Shown: piece after piece, positions 46,179 through 55,375 of the stretch
Numbering within the stretch: the first letter of the stretch is position 1
How the letters are laid out: each line of letters starts with the position of its first letter
Assembly (NCBI RefSeq): GCF_012516375.2
Contig: NZ_CP051204.2
Span: 3,658,001-3,722,000 of the forward strand
Origin: Chitinophaga oryzae
Lineage (GTDB): Bacteria > Bacteroidota > Bacteroidia > Chitinophagales > Chitinophagaceae
Length of the DNA stretch: 64,000 bases
Direction of reading: 5' to 3'
Notes under the pieces: model-generated
What the model was told of the DNA's origin: nothing
Databases searched by the model: none
Seen by the model: only the letters and a program-made list of their open reading frames with translations
Translations under genes and position numbers: made by a program

Positions 46179-49100
46179 ATGAAATCAATCTGCACATTGA
46201 TGTTGGTGGTGGGCGCTTTCCTGTTTATTCCCTTCTCTTACTTGCACGCCCAACCCCGCATGTTAAAAGGCCATGTCGTAGCCGCCGGTACCAACACCGC
46301 CTTACCCGGTGTAACAGTCCAGGTAAAAGGTGCCAGCCGCGGCACCACCACGGATCCCGACGGAAGTTTCCGTATCGAAGTGCCCGGCGGCCCGGGCAGC
46401 CTCATCTTCAGCTTTGTGGGATACCTCACACAGGAAGTGCCCATCGGCAGCCAGTCCACTGTCGACGTGACGCTGCAGCCGGATACCCGCAGCCTGGAAC
46501 AGGTAGTGGTCACCGCTATGGGCATCAAAAAGGAAAAGCGGGCCATCGGCTACGCCATCCAGGACGTGTCAGGCGCTGACCTCATGCAGTCCAAACAATC
46601 CAACGTGGTCAACGCGCTGCAGGGCAAAGTCGCCGGCGTACAGATCTCCAGCGGCGGCGGCGCTCCCGGCCAGGGCTCCCGCATCCTTATCCGCGGTATC
46701 AACTCACTGGACCCCACCCGTGATAACCAGCCACTTTTTGTAATCGATGGCATCACCATGGACAACAACACCTACACAACGGGCAATGCGGACACCCGCG
46801 GCATGAGTAACCGCGCCGCCGACATCAACCCGGATGACATTGAAAGTATCTCCGTCCTCAAAGGCGGGGCAGCCACTGCATTGTACGGCCTGCGTGCCGC
46901 CAGCGGCGCCGTGATCATCACCACCAAATCCGGAAAGGCAGGACGCACCCGCGTCAGCTTCACCACCACCGCCGGATTCGATAAAGTGGGTAAAACACCG
47001 GACGTGCAAACGCAATACAGCCAGGGTAACAACGGTCAGTATGACAACCAGAGCTTCTGGCCGGCATGGGGCCCCTCTGTGGAAGAAGCCCGTAAACTGG
47101 ACCCCGACCACCCGGCTTCCCTGTACAACAACTACAAACAAGCCTATAACACCGGCTCCCAATACCGCAACACACTGGCGATCAGCGGCGGTACGGAGAA
47201 AGTCGTGTATGCGGCATCGTTATCCCAGTTCAACCAGAACGGTATTATCCCGTTCAGCAACTATCAGAACTACTCCGCCCGCGTTAACGGCGATATCCGC
47301 TTCAGCGAAAAAGTAAAAATGGGCGTGGCCCTCAACTATATCAACTCCGGTGGTAACCGCGCCAACGCAGACCGCTACGGCGAACAGATCATCTACTGGT
47401 CGCCCCGCTGGAACATGCGCGACTACCTGAAACCGGACGGCACCCAGCAGACCTACGGCACTACAGACAACCCGATCTATACCCTGTACAGCAACCGGTT
47501 CGGGGATAACGTCAACCGCCTGATCGGTAATATCAATTTCACCTACTCTCCGTTCAAATGGCTGGACATCCTCTATCGCGCAGGCACCGATTTTTATACG
47601 GACAACCGCCGCCATACCGGACCGGGTCCCAAAGGCATCGCAGGTGAGGTGGTCAACACTGACAACGGCTTCGGCTTCGTGAACGAATACACGCTGAATC
47701 AACGATCTCTCAGTTCCACCCTCATCCTGAACTTCAAAAATAATATCACCTCCAAACTGACGTCCGACCTCAAGCTGGGACATGACCTGTTTGACCGGCG
47801 GCTCAAACGGCTCTCTACCGAAGGCGACACCCTCGACATCCCGGACCTGCTGATCATGCAGAACGCTAAAAAAATCGTCTCCTCCCAGTATATTGAAAAC
47901 TACTATCTCATTGGCGTATTCGGGGACTGGACCCTGTCATGGGACCGCTGGCTCTACCTCACGCTGTCCGGTCGTACGGATATCAGCTCCTCATTGCCTG
48001 TTGGCAAACGTGCGTTCTTCTATCCCTCCGTGAGCCTGTCGTACCTCTTCACCGACCACCTGAAGATACCGGAGAGCGTACTCTCTTACGGCAAAGTGCG
48101 TACATCCTGGGCGCGGGTAGGTAAAGACGCGCTGCCTTATAACACCGGCTCCGGCTACATCCCGCTCATCAACGGCCCTATCGACAATAACGTGATCGGA
48201 TGGACCCGCGCCGACCGCTATGGCGATGCCCGGCTGAAACCGGAGTTCACCAATACCTTCGAGGTGGGCGCCGAACTGCGCTTCCTGCAGGACCGCATAG
48301 GCATCGACTTTGCCTGGTACACCTCCAAAAGCACCGACCTGCTGATCCCGGTGAAACTGTCCAGCGCTACCGGTTATGAAGACTTTTATACTAACGCCGG
48401 CTCCATCCGCAACCGCGGCGTGGAAATAGCTTTTAATGCCACCCCGATCAAAAAAACAAAGTTTCAGTGGGACATGCGCATTAATTTCTCCGCCAACCGC
48501 AACGAGGTGCTGAGCCTCGGTCAGGGACTCTCCGAAGTGGTGGTGGGCAACCAGTTCGGATATGCCGGCTCCACCGCTACCATGAAATACATCCCCGGTT
48601 ACCCCGTAGGCGCCATCTTCGGCACCAGCTACCTGCGGTATACCGGCGGGCAGCCGGACAACAGCATCCTGATCGACTACAGCCGCCCGCTACAGATAGC
48701 GGCCAGCGGCAGCCAGGCCGGTTTCCCGATGATCAACTCCAGCCAGAAATACCTGGGCAATTCACAGCCCAAATGGATCGGCGCCATTACGAACACCTTT
48801 ACCTACGGCCCGCTCAGCCTCTCTGTGCTGATAGACACCCGCCAGGGCGCCAAAAAATACAACCAGCTGGCCAACTTCATGTCGGCCTTCGGTGAATCGG
48901 CGATCACGGCAGACCGCTTCTCCAGCAAAGTGTTCGAAGGCGTATTGCCCGACGGTACGCCCAATACGCAGGTAGTATACCTGCAACAGGCCAAAGGACC
49001 GGATGGCCGTAACTATGGCGGTGGCTTTTATCGTAACGTATATCGCGGCGTGACGGAAAACTTCGTGGAAAATGCCTCCTGGATAAGGTTGCGCAACGTC

Positions 49101-49322
49101 AGCCTCTCCTGGCAGCTGCCATCTGAATTCCTGTCCCGCACCCACCTGATTTCAGCGGCCAACCTGACGCTTACCGGTAATAACATCTGGTTGCATACCA
49201 AATACACCGGCTTCGATCCGGAGTCCAGCTCCCTGAACGCCGGCAGCAATATAGACGCCTTCGCCGGCTTCACGTACCCGACTACACGTAGTTACATGGC
49301 CTCCCTGAACGTCACCTTCTAA
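46179..49322 (+). CDS. SusC/RagA-family TonB-linked outer-membrane transporter
   Basis: This 1047-residue protein has a signal peptide (1-24), a carboxypeptidase-regulatory-like beta-sandwich (about 28-105, with GHVVAAGTNTALPGVTVQVKG), a TonB/plug domain (about 110-240, VTAMGIKKEKRAIGYAIQDV, then IRGINSLDP and SISVLKGGAATALYGLRAASG), and a long beta-barrel ending in YMASLNVTF. It imports a glycan or peptide ligand with the SusD partner. No ECF sigma/anti-sigma pair is adjacent. The ligand is unknown. The SusD gene begins 12 nt after its stop. Confidence 0.96.
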   Translation: MKSICTLMLVVGAFLFIPFSYLHAQPRMLKGHVVAAGTNTALPGVTVQVKGASRGTTTDPDGSFRIEVPGGPGSLIFSFVGYLTQEVPIGSQSTVDVTLQPDTRSLEQVVVTAMGIKKEKRAIGYAIQDVSGADLMQSKQSNVVNALQGKVAGVQISSGGGAPGQGSRILIRGINSLDPTRDNQPLFVIDGITMDNNTYTTGNADTRGMSNRAADINPDDIESISVLKGGAATALYGLRAASGAVIITTKSGKAGRTRVSFTTTAGFDKVGKTPDVQTQYSQGNNGQYDNQSFWPAWGPSVEEARKLDPDHPASLYNNYKQAYNTGSQYRNTLAISGGTEKVVYAASLSQFNQNGIIPFSNYQNYSARVNGDIRFSEKVKMGVALNYINSGGNRANADRYGEQIIYWSPRWNMRDYLKPDGTQQTYGTTDNPIYTLYSNRFGDNVNRLIGNINFTYSPFKWLDILYRAGTDFYTDNRRHTGPGPKGIAGEVVNTDNGFGFVNEYTLNQRSLSSTLILNFKNNITSKLTSDLKLGHDLFDRRLKRLSTEGDTLDIPDLLIMQNAKKIVSSQYIENYYLIGVFGDWTLSWDRWLYLTLSGRTDISSSLPVGKRAFFYPSVSLSYLFTDHLKIPESVLSYGKVRTSWARVGKDALPYNTGSGYIPLINGPIDNNVIGWTRADRYGDARLKPEFTNTFEVGAELRFLQDRIGIDFAWYTSKSTDLLIPVKLSSATGYEDFYTNAGSIRNRGVEIAFNATPIKKTKFQWDMRINFSANRNEVLSLGQGLSEVVVGNQFGYAGSTATMKYIPGYPVGAIFGTSYLRYTGGQPDNSILIDYSRPLQIAASGSQAGFPMINSSQKYLGNSQPKWIGAITNTFTYGPLSLSVLIDTRQGAKKYNQLANFMSAFGESAITADRFSSKVFEGVLPDGTPNTQVVYLQQAKGPDGRNYGGGFYRNVYRGVTENFVENASWIRLRNVSLSWQLPSEFLSRTHLISAANLTLTGNNIWLHTKYTGFDPESSSLNAGSNIDAFAGFTYPTTRSYMASLNVTF

Positions 49323-49334
49323 ATTGCTTCGATC

Positions 49335-50738
49335 ATGAAAAGGATACATACCATATTATATATAGTCTTGTTCGCCGTTCTCATCGCCGGTTGTAAAAAA
49401 CAACTGGATATCAACGATAACCCCAACCAGGCGGTGATACCGCCTATGAACGGGCTGCTGGCGTCCACCACCTATTTTACTTCGTACAACGTATACCGTG
49501 TGAGTAACATCACTTCCTACTTTGTGCAGTACCTCGCCTCGCCCAATGCCAACGGCGCCAGCGATACCTACGAAGTAACAGATTACACCACCACCTGGAA
49601 AGCGCTGTACGATAACATGACCGACCTGCATGACCTGATCGCGCAGGCCCGCACCGCCGGCGCCGACTACCACGTAGGAGCGGCCGAAGTGATGATGGCC
49701 ATCAACCTGGAAATGCTGAACGACATGTGGGGCGCCGTTCCTTATACGCAGGCGTTTAATACCAGCTTCCTGCAACCGGCCTATACACCGGACGACAGCG
49801 TATACCTGCAATGCATCGCCCTGCTGGACGACGGCATCGCCCGGTTGAAAAGCACCAGCTCCAAATATGAGCTGGATGCTACCAAGGACCTGATCCACAG
49901 CGGTAAACCGGCTGCGTGGATTAAAACGGCCTACACCGTCAAGGCCCGGCTCCTGAACCATATCACCCGGAAGGGGAATTACGATCCGGCTGCCGTGCTG
50001 GCTGCCCTCGCCAACGGCTATACGGACAATGCCGACGATGCGCAGCTGGTGCGGTTCCAGTCCCTCAGTCCGTGGAACCAGGCGGCAGTAAATAACGTCA
50101 ACAACCTGCTTGACGGCTGGCTGAGCGCTCATTTCGTAGATGCCCTCAGCGGTAAAACTTTCGGCGTCTTTGATCCGCGGCTGCCGCTCATTACCGATAC
50201 TACCCGCTTCGGGGATTACAGGGGCACCGTCAACGGCGCCGGCAGGGTAGGCTCGGGCACCAACAAGGAAGAGTGTTACCTGTCGCAGAAAGGGTTTTAT
50301 TCCAAACCCGGCGCTCCGCTGCTGCTGGCCACCAATGCGGAGGCCCGCTTTATACAGGCAGAAGCGGCTTTTCGCAGCGGCAACAAACCACTGGCGTACC
50401 AGGCTTATATCCAGGGAATCACCGTGAACATGAACAAACTGGGCGTGGAGACTGCAAAGCGGGACGCTTATCTTACCAATCCTGCCGTGGCCGTAGGAGA
50501 GGCTGGCCTTACCCTGGCGCTTATTCTGAAGGAAAAATATGTGGCGCAGTTCCTGCATCCCGACACCTGGAACGATGCCCGTCGCTACGACTACCAGTAC
50601 AAGGACTTTAGTATGCCAGTCAATGCGCAACTGCCGACCTTCATCCGCCGCGTCGCCTATCCCGATTCGGAGAAAAGCCGCAACGGCGCTAACGTGCCGT
50701 CTGTAACGCTGACGGATAAAGTCTGGTGGGACAAATAA
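49335..50738 (+). CDS. SusD/RagB-family nutrient-binding lipoprotein
   Basis: This 467-residue protein has a lipoprotein signal with Cys20 (VLIAGC). The pattern DINDNPNQAVIPPMNGLLASTTYF and LNDMWGAVPYTQAF is that of the SusD-like group 2 (RagB-type). Such proteins sit on the outer surface and cap the SusC barrel. It immediately follows the SusC gene and ends before a terminator at 50769. No glycoside hydrolase lies next to it, so this is not a complete polysaccharide utilisation locus. Confidence 0.94.
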   Translation: MKRIHTILYIVLFAVLIAGCKKQLDINDNPNQAVIPPMNGLLASTTYFTSYNVYRVSNITSYFVQYLASPNANGASDTYEVTDYTTTWKALYDNMTDLHDLIAQARTAGADYHVGAAEVMMAINLEMLNDMWGAVPYTQAFNTSFLQPAYTPDDSVYLQCIALLDDGIARLKSTSSKYELDATKDLIHSGKPAAWIKTAYTVKARLLNHITRKGNYDPAAVLAALANGYTDNADDAQLVRFQSLSPWNQAAVNNVNNLLDGWLSAHFVDALSGKTFGVFDPRLPLITDTTRFGDYRGTVNGAGRVGSGTNKEECYLSQKGFYSKPGAPLLLATNAEARFIQAEAAFRSGNKPLAYQAYIQGITVNMNKLGVETAKRDAYLTNPAVAVGEAGLTLALILKEKYVAQFLHPDTWNDARRYDYQYKDFSMPVNAQLPTFIRRVAYPDSEKSRNGANVPSVTLTDKVWWDK

Positions 50739-50768
50739 CAACTATCTTTCATCACCAATAAAATAAAC

Positions 50769-50804
50769 AAATGCCCGTTTGGTAGTTACGCCGAACGGGC
50801 ATTT
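50769..50804 (+). terminator. Terminator after SusD
   Basis: An 11-bp stem (50769-50779 with 50794-50804), extendable by a wobble and two G-C pairs, has A and T residues at its outer ends. It lies 30 nt after the SusD stop. Confidence 0.75.
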
Positions 50805-50846
50805 ATTTGCATTCCATCAGCATAACACGTTAAATAAAATAATCGT

Positions 50847-51377
50847 ATGTCTTATATCAATGTAGTCATGTCTCTCAGAGAACTCCTGCCTTATGTGGCG
50901 GATATACTGCAGAAAAACGGAGGTGAGTTTTTTATAGAAAAGCGGGATAACAGCGGGACTATTTTGGTAGAAAAAGTAGCCGTGGAAACGGGGCATATCA
51001 ACGGGGAAGATAACCGGGGCAAAAACCTGGACTTCTTTATTTTGTCAAACCCGGCTTACAACTTAACCAAACACCGGCCGTACGATGATGAAACAGCGCC
51101 ATTCGTCATTGTTGGACAGGGAGGGCGTGAAACAGCGGACAGCATCGAACGGATAGCCTTAAGGGTGCTTTCGAAGACACCTGATAAGAATACCACTAAA
51201 ATTTTTAATGCGATCAAAAACAAATTAAAGAAAGATGATACGATAGGAACGGGGGTAGAGGGTGGCTCCAGGTTCCACGATAGTTATTTCTATCAAAAGA
51301 AATATGTCGGAGCGAAAACAATGAAAACAGATTTTTATAATGATAAAGCTACGGCAATTAAAGTAAAGCAGGAATAA
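50847..51377 (+). CDS. Uncharacterised 176-residue protein
   Basis: I do not recognise this 176-residue protein. It begins SYINVVMSLRELLPYVADILQ, is rich in Lys and charged residues, has no signal peptide and no hydrophobic segment. A central stretch (FVIVGQGGRETADSIERIALRVLS) could be a small alpha/beta unit, and the C-terminus is Lys-rich with a GSRFHDSYFYQKKY segment. It is flanked by two terminators and therefore forms its own transcription unit. It could be a small cytoplasmic enzyme subunit or an accessory or immunity-type protein, but the sequence gives no evidence for either. Confidence 0.65.
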   Translation: MSYINVVMSLRELLPYVADILQKNGGEFFIEKRDNSGTILVEKVAVETGHINGEDNRGKNLDFFILSNPAYNLTKHRPYDDETAPFVIVGQGGRETADSIERIALRVLSKTPDKNTTKIFNAIKNKLKKDDTIGTGVEGGSRFHDSYFYQKKYVGAKTMKTDFYNDKATAIKVKQE

Positions 51378-51398
51378 CGCATCCGTTATTCCTGCTTT
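51365..51398. terminator. Bidirectional terminator between convergent genes
   Basis: A perfect 15-bp stem (51365-51379 with 51384-51398) has a 4-nt loop. It includes the end of the orphan gene and lies just beyond the stop of the leftward YeiH-type gene. Confidence 0.8.
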
Positions 51399-51404
51399 AT
51401 TTGT

Positions 51405-52649
51405 TTATCTGAAAACGAGATATGCTACGATCAGTGTAAAGAAGACATTAAACAGCTGCGCAATAATGAATGCCATGGCCGGTCTGCCGTTTTCTACCCT
51501 GAAGATATCGGTGAATTTGGTTTCAAGGCCGATGCAGGTGAAGGCGAGGGCAAACCAGTAGGTCTGCAGTTCTTTCAGGGAGCCTTTGGCAGCAGCTACT
51601 ACCGGTGCCGGTAATACGAAAGAGAACAGGAGGGAGGCCACAATAAAACCCAGCACAAACTTGGGAAACCGGTCCCAGATGGTGCGGAGCGTCGGTTTCT
51701 CCACGTTGCCTTCTTTTTTGGTGTAAGACCAGTAAAGGGAGATGATGAAAGCGGCCAGCCCCAGCAGTACGTTCTGCGAGAACTTCACGATGGTGGCATA
51801 TTTCAGGGCTTCATCCCCCAGTTTGGTGCCGGCAGCCACTACAGCGCCGGAAGTATCGATAGTGCCGCCCAGCCAGGCGCCCGCCACAGCGGGAGACATA
51901 CCGGCCCACACCGCAATCCCGGGCATGATCAGCATCATCGGGATGGCAACGATCATCACCAGCGAAATAACATGCGAGAGTTTTTTATTATCTCCCTCAA
52001 TAGCGCCGGAGGTGGCGATAGCGGCAGATACACCACAGATAGACACCGCGCTGGAGATCATCATACGGAATTCATCGTCCAGCCCCAGCATCTTACATAG
52101 CCAGAAGGTGAAATACCAGACGGTGAATACCACTACCACCGACTGAAGGATGCCCAGCATCCCCGCCTGCATAATGTCGCCAAAAATGATATTGGTGCCC
52201 AGCAGCACTAAGCCGATCTTGATGTATAGCTCTGTTTGCAGCGCGGGTTTTACCCATTCGGGCAGCCCGATCACATTGCTGATGAACAGCCCCAGGAGCA
52301 GACTGAAAAGCACAACTTCAATGCCCAGGTCTTTGATGGCTTTGTTGGCGGTGATGATCTGCGCCAGCAGTGAAATAAGCACAATGGCCAGCAGCCCGGT
52401 CGCCAATGCGGCGGGTTTAAAATCGCCCGCCAGAAATCGCGCCAGTAGCAGGCTTCCCAATACCCAAAGGAACAGTACGCCGATATGTATCAGGTTGGAA
52501 GTGTTGGTCAGCTGTGTCCATAATTCGGTGCCGGAAGACCAGCTGTATTTCGGTAATGCCGGCTTTAGCCCGGCCACCACCAGTGTGACGGTCAGAAAAG
52601 CGATGATCACCGCAATCCAGTCTTCATGAAGTTTTTTAGGTTGTAACAT
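51405..52649 (-). CDS. YeiH-family putative sulfate exporter
   Basis: This 414-residue protein has about ten hydrophobic segments and the YeiH/DUF2899-type (Cons_hypoth698) pattern: IKIGLVLLGTNIIFGDIMQAG, SAVSICGVSAAIATSGAI and GAWLGGTIDTSGAVVAAG. The family is annotated as putative sulfate exporters, but this rests on few experiments. It is co-directional with the nucleoside-recognition gene upstream (30 nt), so they may form an operon. Confidence 0.86.
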   Translation of the reverse strand: MLQPKKLHEDWIAVIIAFLTVTLVVAGLKPALPKYSWSSGTELWTQLTNTSNLIHIGVLFLWVLGSLLLARFLAGDFKPAALATGLLAIVLISLLAQIITANKAIKDLGIEVVLFSLLLGLFISNVIGLPEWVKPALQTELYIKIGLVLLGTNIIFGDIMQAGMLGILQSVVVVFTVWYFTFWLCKMLGLDDEFRMMISSAVSICGVSAAIATSGAIEGDNKKLSHVISLVMIVAIPMMLIMPGIAVWAGMSPAVAGAWLGGTIDTSGAVVAAGTKLGDEALKYATIVKFSQNVLLGLAAFIISLYWSYTKKEGNVEKPTLRTIWDRFPKFVLGFIVASLLFSFVLPAPVVAAAKGSLKELQTYWFALAFTCIGLETKFTDIFRVENGRPAMAFIIAQLFNVFFTLIVAYLVFR

Positions 52650-52679
52650 AGGCTTATAACTTATACACGCGTTTGATTG

Positions 52680-53912
52680 CTAGTGAAAAAAGAGGTACCC
52701 GAGGAGGATAGCGGACAGCAGTCCGAAGAAGTCGGCAATCAGTCCTGCTGTCAAAGCGTAGCGGGTATTTTTGATATTCACGGAGCCGAAATACACGGCC
52801 AGTACATAAAAAGTGGTTTCCGTAGTGCCCTGTATCACGCTGGCCAGTTTACCCTGGAACGAATCGGCGCCGTAGCGGGTCATCACCTCGATCATCAGGC
52901 CCCTGGCGCCGCCGCCGCTCAACGGTTTCATGAGCGCTACCGGCAAGGCAGGTACGAAATCAGTATTGAAGCCCATCCATGAAAACAGGCTGGCGATAGC
53001 GTTAATAATATAGTCCATACAGCCGGTAGTGCGAAACACACTGATAGCTACCAGGATACCCACCAGGTAGGGGATGATCCTCACCGACACATGGAACCCT
53101 TCCTTGGCTCCCTCTATAAAATGATCATACACATTCAGTTTTTTGACGATACCTGCTCCCAGGAAGAGGATCACGATCGAGAAGATGATGGCGCCCCCCA
53201 GGTTGCTCATGGTAGGACCGATCTTTTCTGCCGGCATCGTGCTTACCCAGTAGTAGAGGCCGGTCACCACCGCCGCAAAACCACCCAGGAACACCAGTAC
53301 CGGCAGTTTGAACAGGTTGATCCGCTGGTAGGCAGACACGGTGAACATACCTATAATGAACGCAACGAAAGTAGAAATCAGTGTGGGAACGAAAATATCA
53401 GCCGGGTTGGCAGCCCCGGCAGCCTTGCGGAGTGCGATCACGGAGGTGGGGATGAGCACCACGCCGGCCGTGTTCAATACCAGGAACATGATCTGCGGGT
53501 TGCTGGCTGTGTCCGGTTTAGGGTTCAGCTCCTGTAACTCCTTCATGCCCTTGAGTCCCATAGGGGTGGCGGCATTATCGAGCCCCAGCATACTGGCGGA
53601 GAAATTCATCATCATGGACCCCATGGCCGGATGGCCCTTGGGGACTTCGGGAAACAGCTTGGAGAAAAAGGGATATACCAGTTTGGAGAAGCGGTTGATC
53701 ATCCCGGCAGCCTCGCCCACCTTCATGATACCCAGCCAGAGCGTCATGACGCCGGCCAGTCCCAGGGAGATTTCCGCCCCTGTTTTGGCGCTGGCGAGCA
53801 TACCGTTCATAATATCGCCGAAAATAGCCGTATCCTGTAAAAACACCGACTTGAAAACTGCCACTACAAAAGCTATCAGGAAAAAGCCCAGCCAAACGTA
53901 GTTTAATGCCAT
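52680..53912 (-). CDS. Nucleoside-recognition domain (SpmA-SpmB fusion-like) membrane protein
   Basis: This 410-residue protein contains two Gate/nucleoside-recognition domains in tandem. The first half (VWLGFFLIAFVV, GLAGVMTLWLGIMKVGEAAGMI, NFSASMLGLDNAATPMGLK) resembles SpmA and the second half (GFHVSVRIIPYLVGILVAISVFR, PLSGGGARGLMIEVMTRYG) resembles SpmB. In spore formers these are separate proteins, while Bacteroidota often carry them fused. There is no sporulation here, so a general transport or envelope role is likely. It is divergent from ychF. Confidence 0.88.
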   Translation of the reverse strand: MALNYVWLGFFLIAFVVAVFKSVFLQDTAIFGDIMNGMLASAKTGAEISLGLAGVMTLWLGIMKVGEAAGMINRFSKLVYPFFSKLFPEVPKGHPAMGSMMMNFSASMLGLDNAATPMGLKGMKELQELNPKPDTASNPQIMFLVLNTAGVVLIPTSVIALRKAAGAANPADIFVPTLISTFVAFIIGMFTVSAYQRINLFKLPVLVFLGGFAAVVTGLYYWVSTMPAEKIGPTMSNLGGAIIFSIVILFLGAGIVKKLNVYDHFIEGAKEGFHVSVRIIPYLVGILVAISVFRTTGCMDYIINAIASLFSWMGFNTDFVPALPVALMKPLSGGGARGLMIEVMTRYGADSFQGKLASVIQGTTETTFYVLAVYFGSVNIKNTRYALTAGLIADFFGLLSAILLGYLFFH

Positions 53913-53956
53913 TAGATTATTGGTTTATTCAAGCAACAAATAAACTAAAATAAACT

Positions 53957-53964
53957 TATCTTTG
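53957..53964 (+). promoter_or_regulatory. -7 element of the ychF promoter
   Basis: TATCTTTG matches TAnnTTTG exactly and lies 15 bp before the ATG at 53980, so the leader is very short. A correctly spaced TTG partner is not evident. Confidence 0.45.
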
Positions 53965-53979
53965 CGCAAATTTTAAAAA

Positions 53980-55083
53980 ATGGCTTTGCAAGTTGGAATT
54001 GTAGGATTGCCGAATGTAGGGAAATCGACATTATTTAACGCGGTGAGTAACAGCGCTAAGGCGCAGGCCAGCAACTACCGCTTCTGTACCATAGAACCTA
54101 ACGTAGGACAGGTGGACGTGCCTGACACCCGTATGGACAAACTGGCTGAACTGGTGCAGCCCCAGCGCATCGTGCCTACTACCATCGAGTTTGTGGACAT
54201 CGCCGGCCTGGTGAAAGGAGCCAGCAAAGGCGAAGGTCTGGGTAATAAATTCCTGGCCAATATCCGCGAGGTAGACGCCATCGTGCACGTGATCCGCTGC
54301 TTCGAAGACGACAACATCCTCCGCGATGAAGGCGCCATCAACCCGGTAGGCGACAAGGAAATCATCGACACCGAATTACAGCTGAAAGACCTCGAAAGCG
54401 TGGAACGTAAAGTGGCCCGCACCGAGAAAATGGCGAAAACCGGCGGCGATCCTAAAGCCAAAGCGGAATTTGAAGTGCTGAAAAGATGCCAGGAACACCT
54501 GGAAAAAGGCCGCAATATCCGCGAACTGGGACTGAGCAAGGAAGAACGCGTAGCCATCGCCGACCTGTTCCTGCTCACGGAAAAACCGGTACTGTACGTA
54601 GCCAACGTAGACGAAGCTTCTCTGCATACGGGCAATAAATACTCCGAAGCCCTGAAAGAAGGAGTGAAGGCCGAAAATGCCGAAGTGATCGTGATGAACA
54701 ACACCATCGAAGCACAGATCTCCGAAATGGAAGATCCGGCCGATAAGGAAATGTTCCTCTCCGAATATGGTCTCACCGAACCAGGCCTCAACCGCCTGAT
54801 CCGCTCCGCTTACAACCTGCTCGACCTGATCACCTACTTTACCGCAGGTGTACAGGAAGTACGCGCCTGGACGATCCACAAAGGATGGAAAGCGCCGCAG
54901 GCCGCCAGCGTGATCCACACCGACTTTGAAAAAGGTTTCATCAAGGCCGAAGTGATCGCCTATGATGATTATGTGAAATATGGCTCTGAATCCGGCGCCC
55001 GTGACAACGGCCGTCTGCGGATCGAAGGCAAGGAATACATCGTGGCCGACGGCGACGTCATGCACTTCCGCTTTAACGTGTAA
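53980..55083 (+). CDS. ychF: Redox-regulated ATPase YchF
   Basis: YchF (OLA1 homologue) is an Obg-superfamily P-loop protein that prefers ATP and associates with ribosomes and stress responses. The protein is 367 residues, the normal length. The P-loop is GLPNVGKST at 8-16, the switch region contains TTIEFVDIAGLVKGASKGEGLGNKFL, and the NxxE variant of the NKxD motif lies in YVANVDEAS. The C-terminal TGS domain ends in DGDVMHFRFNV. It is a single-gene unit with a strong terminator at 55147. Confidence 0.97.
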   Translation: MALQVGIVGLPNVGKSTLFNAVSNSAKAQASNYRFCTIEPNVGQVDVPDTRMDKLAELVQPQRIVPTTIEFVDIAGLVKGASKGEGLGNKFLANIREVDAIVHVIRCFEDDNILRDEGAINPVGDKEIIDTELQLKDLESVERKVARTEKMAKTGGDPKAKAEFEVLKRCQEHLEKGRNIRELGLSKEERVAIADLFLLTEKPVLYVANVDEASLHTGNKYSEALKEGVKAENAEVIVMNNTIEAQISEMEDPADKEMFLSEYGLTEPGLNRLIRSAYNLLDLITYFTAGVQEVRAWTIHKGWKAPQAASVIHTDFEKGFIKAEVIAYDDYVKYGSESGARDNGRLRIEGKEYIVADGDVMHFRFNV

Positions 55084-55146
55084 TCATTTCCGTTACAATA
55101 ACTACTTTCATGATACTCAAACGCATGAAGGTTACAACAAAACCGG

Positions 55147-55178
55147 GAGCGTCTCAGTAATGAGACGCTCTTTTTTTT
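55147..55178 (+). terminator. Terminator after ychF
   Basis: A perfect 10-bp stem (55147-55156 with 55161-55170) with a GTAA loop is followed by eight T residues. Confidence 0.93.
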
Positions 55179-55375
55179 GCCGAAGGAAATCTGAAAAATA
55201 AAAAATTTCTTATCAAGTTACATTCTGTCCTATTGCTGCGGTGCTGCCCGCTAATGCCTGTCTGTATTGGTGTTGGACGTGTAGGAGCGATCGCGTAACA
55301 GTATCTCCCTAAAAAAAATATACTTGGCAAATTGGACTTATTTATTAGTTTAGCCTACTATTTTAATGTTAGCTC

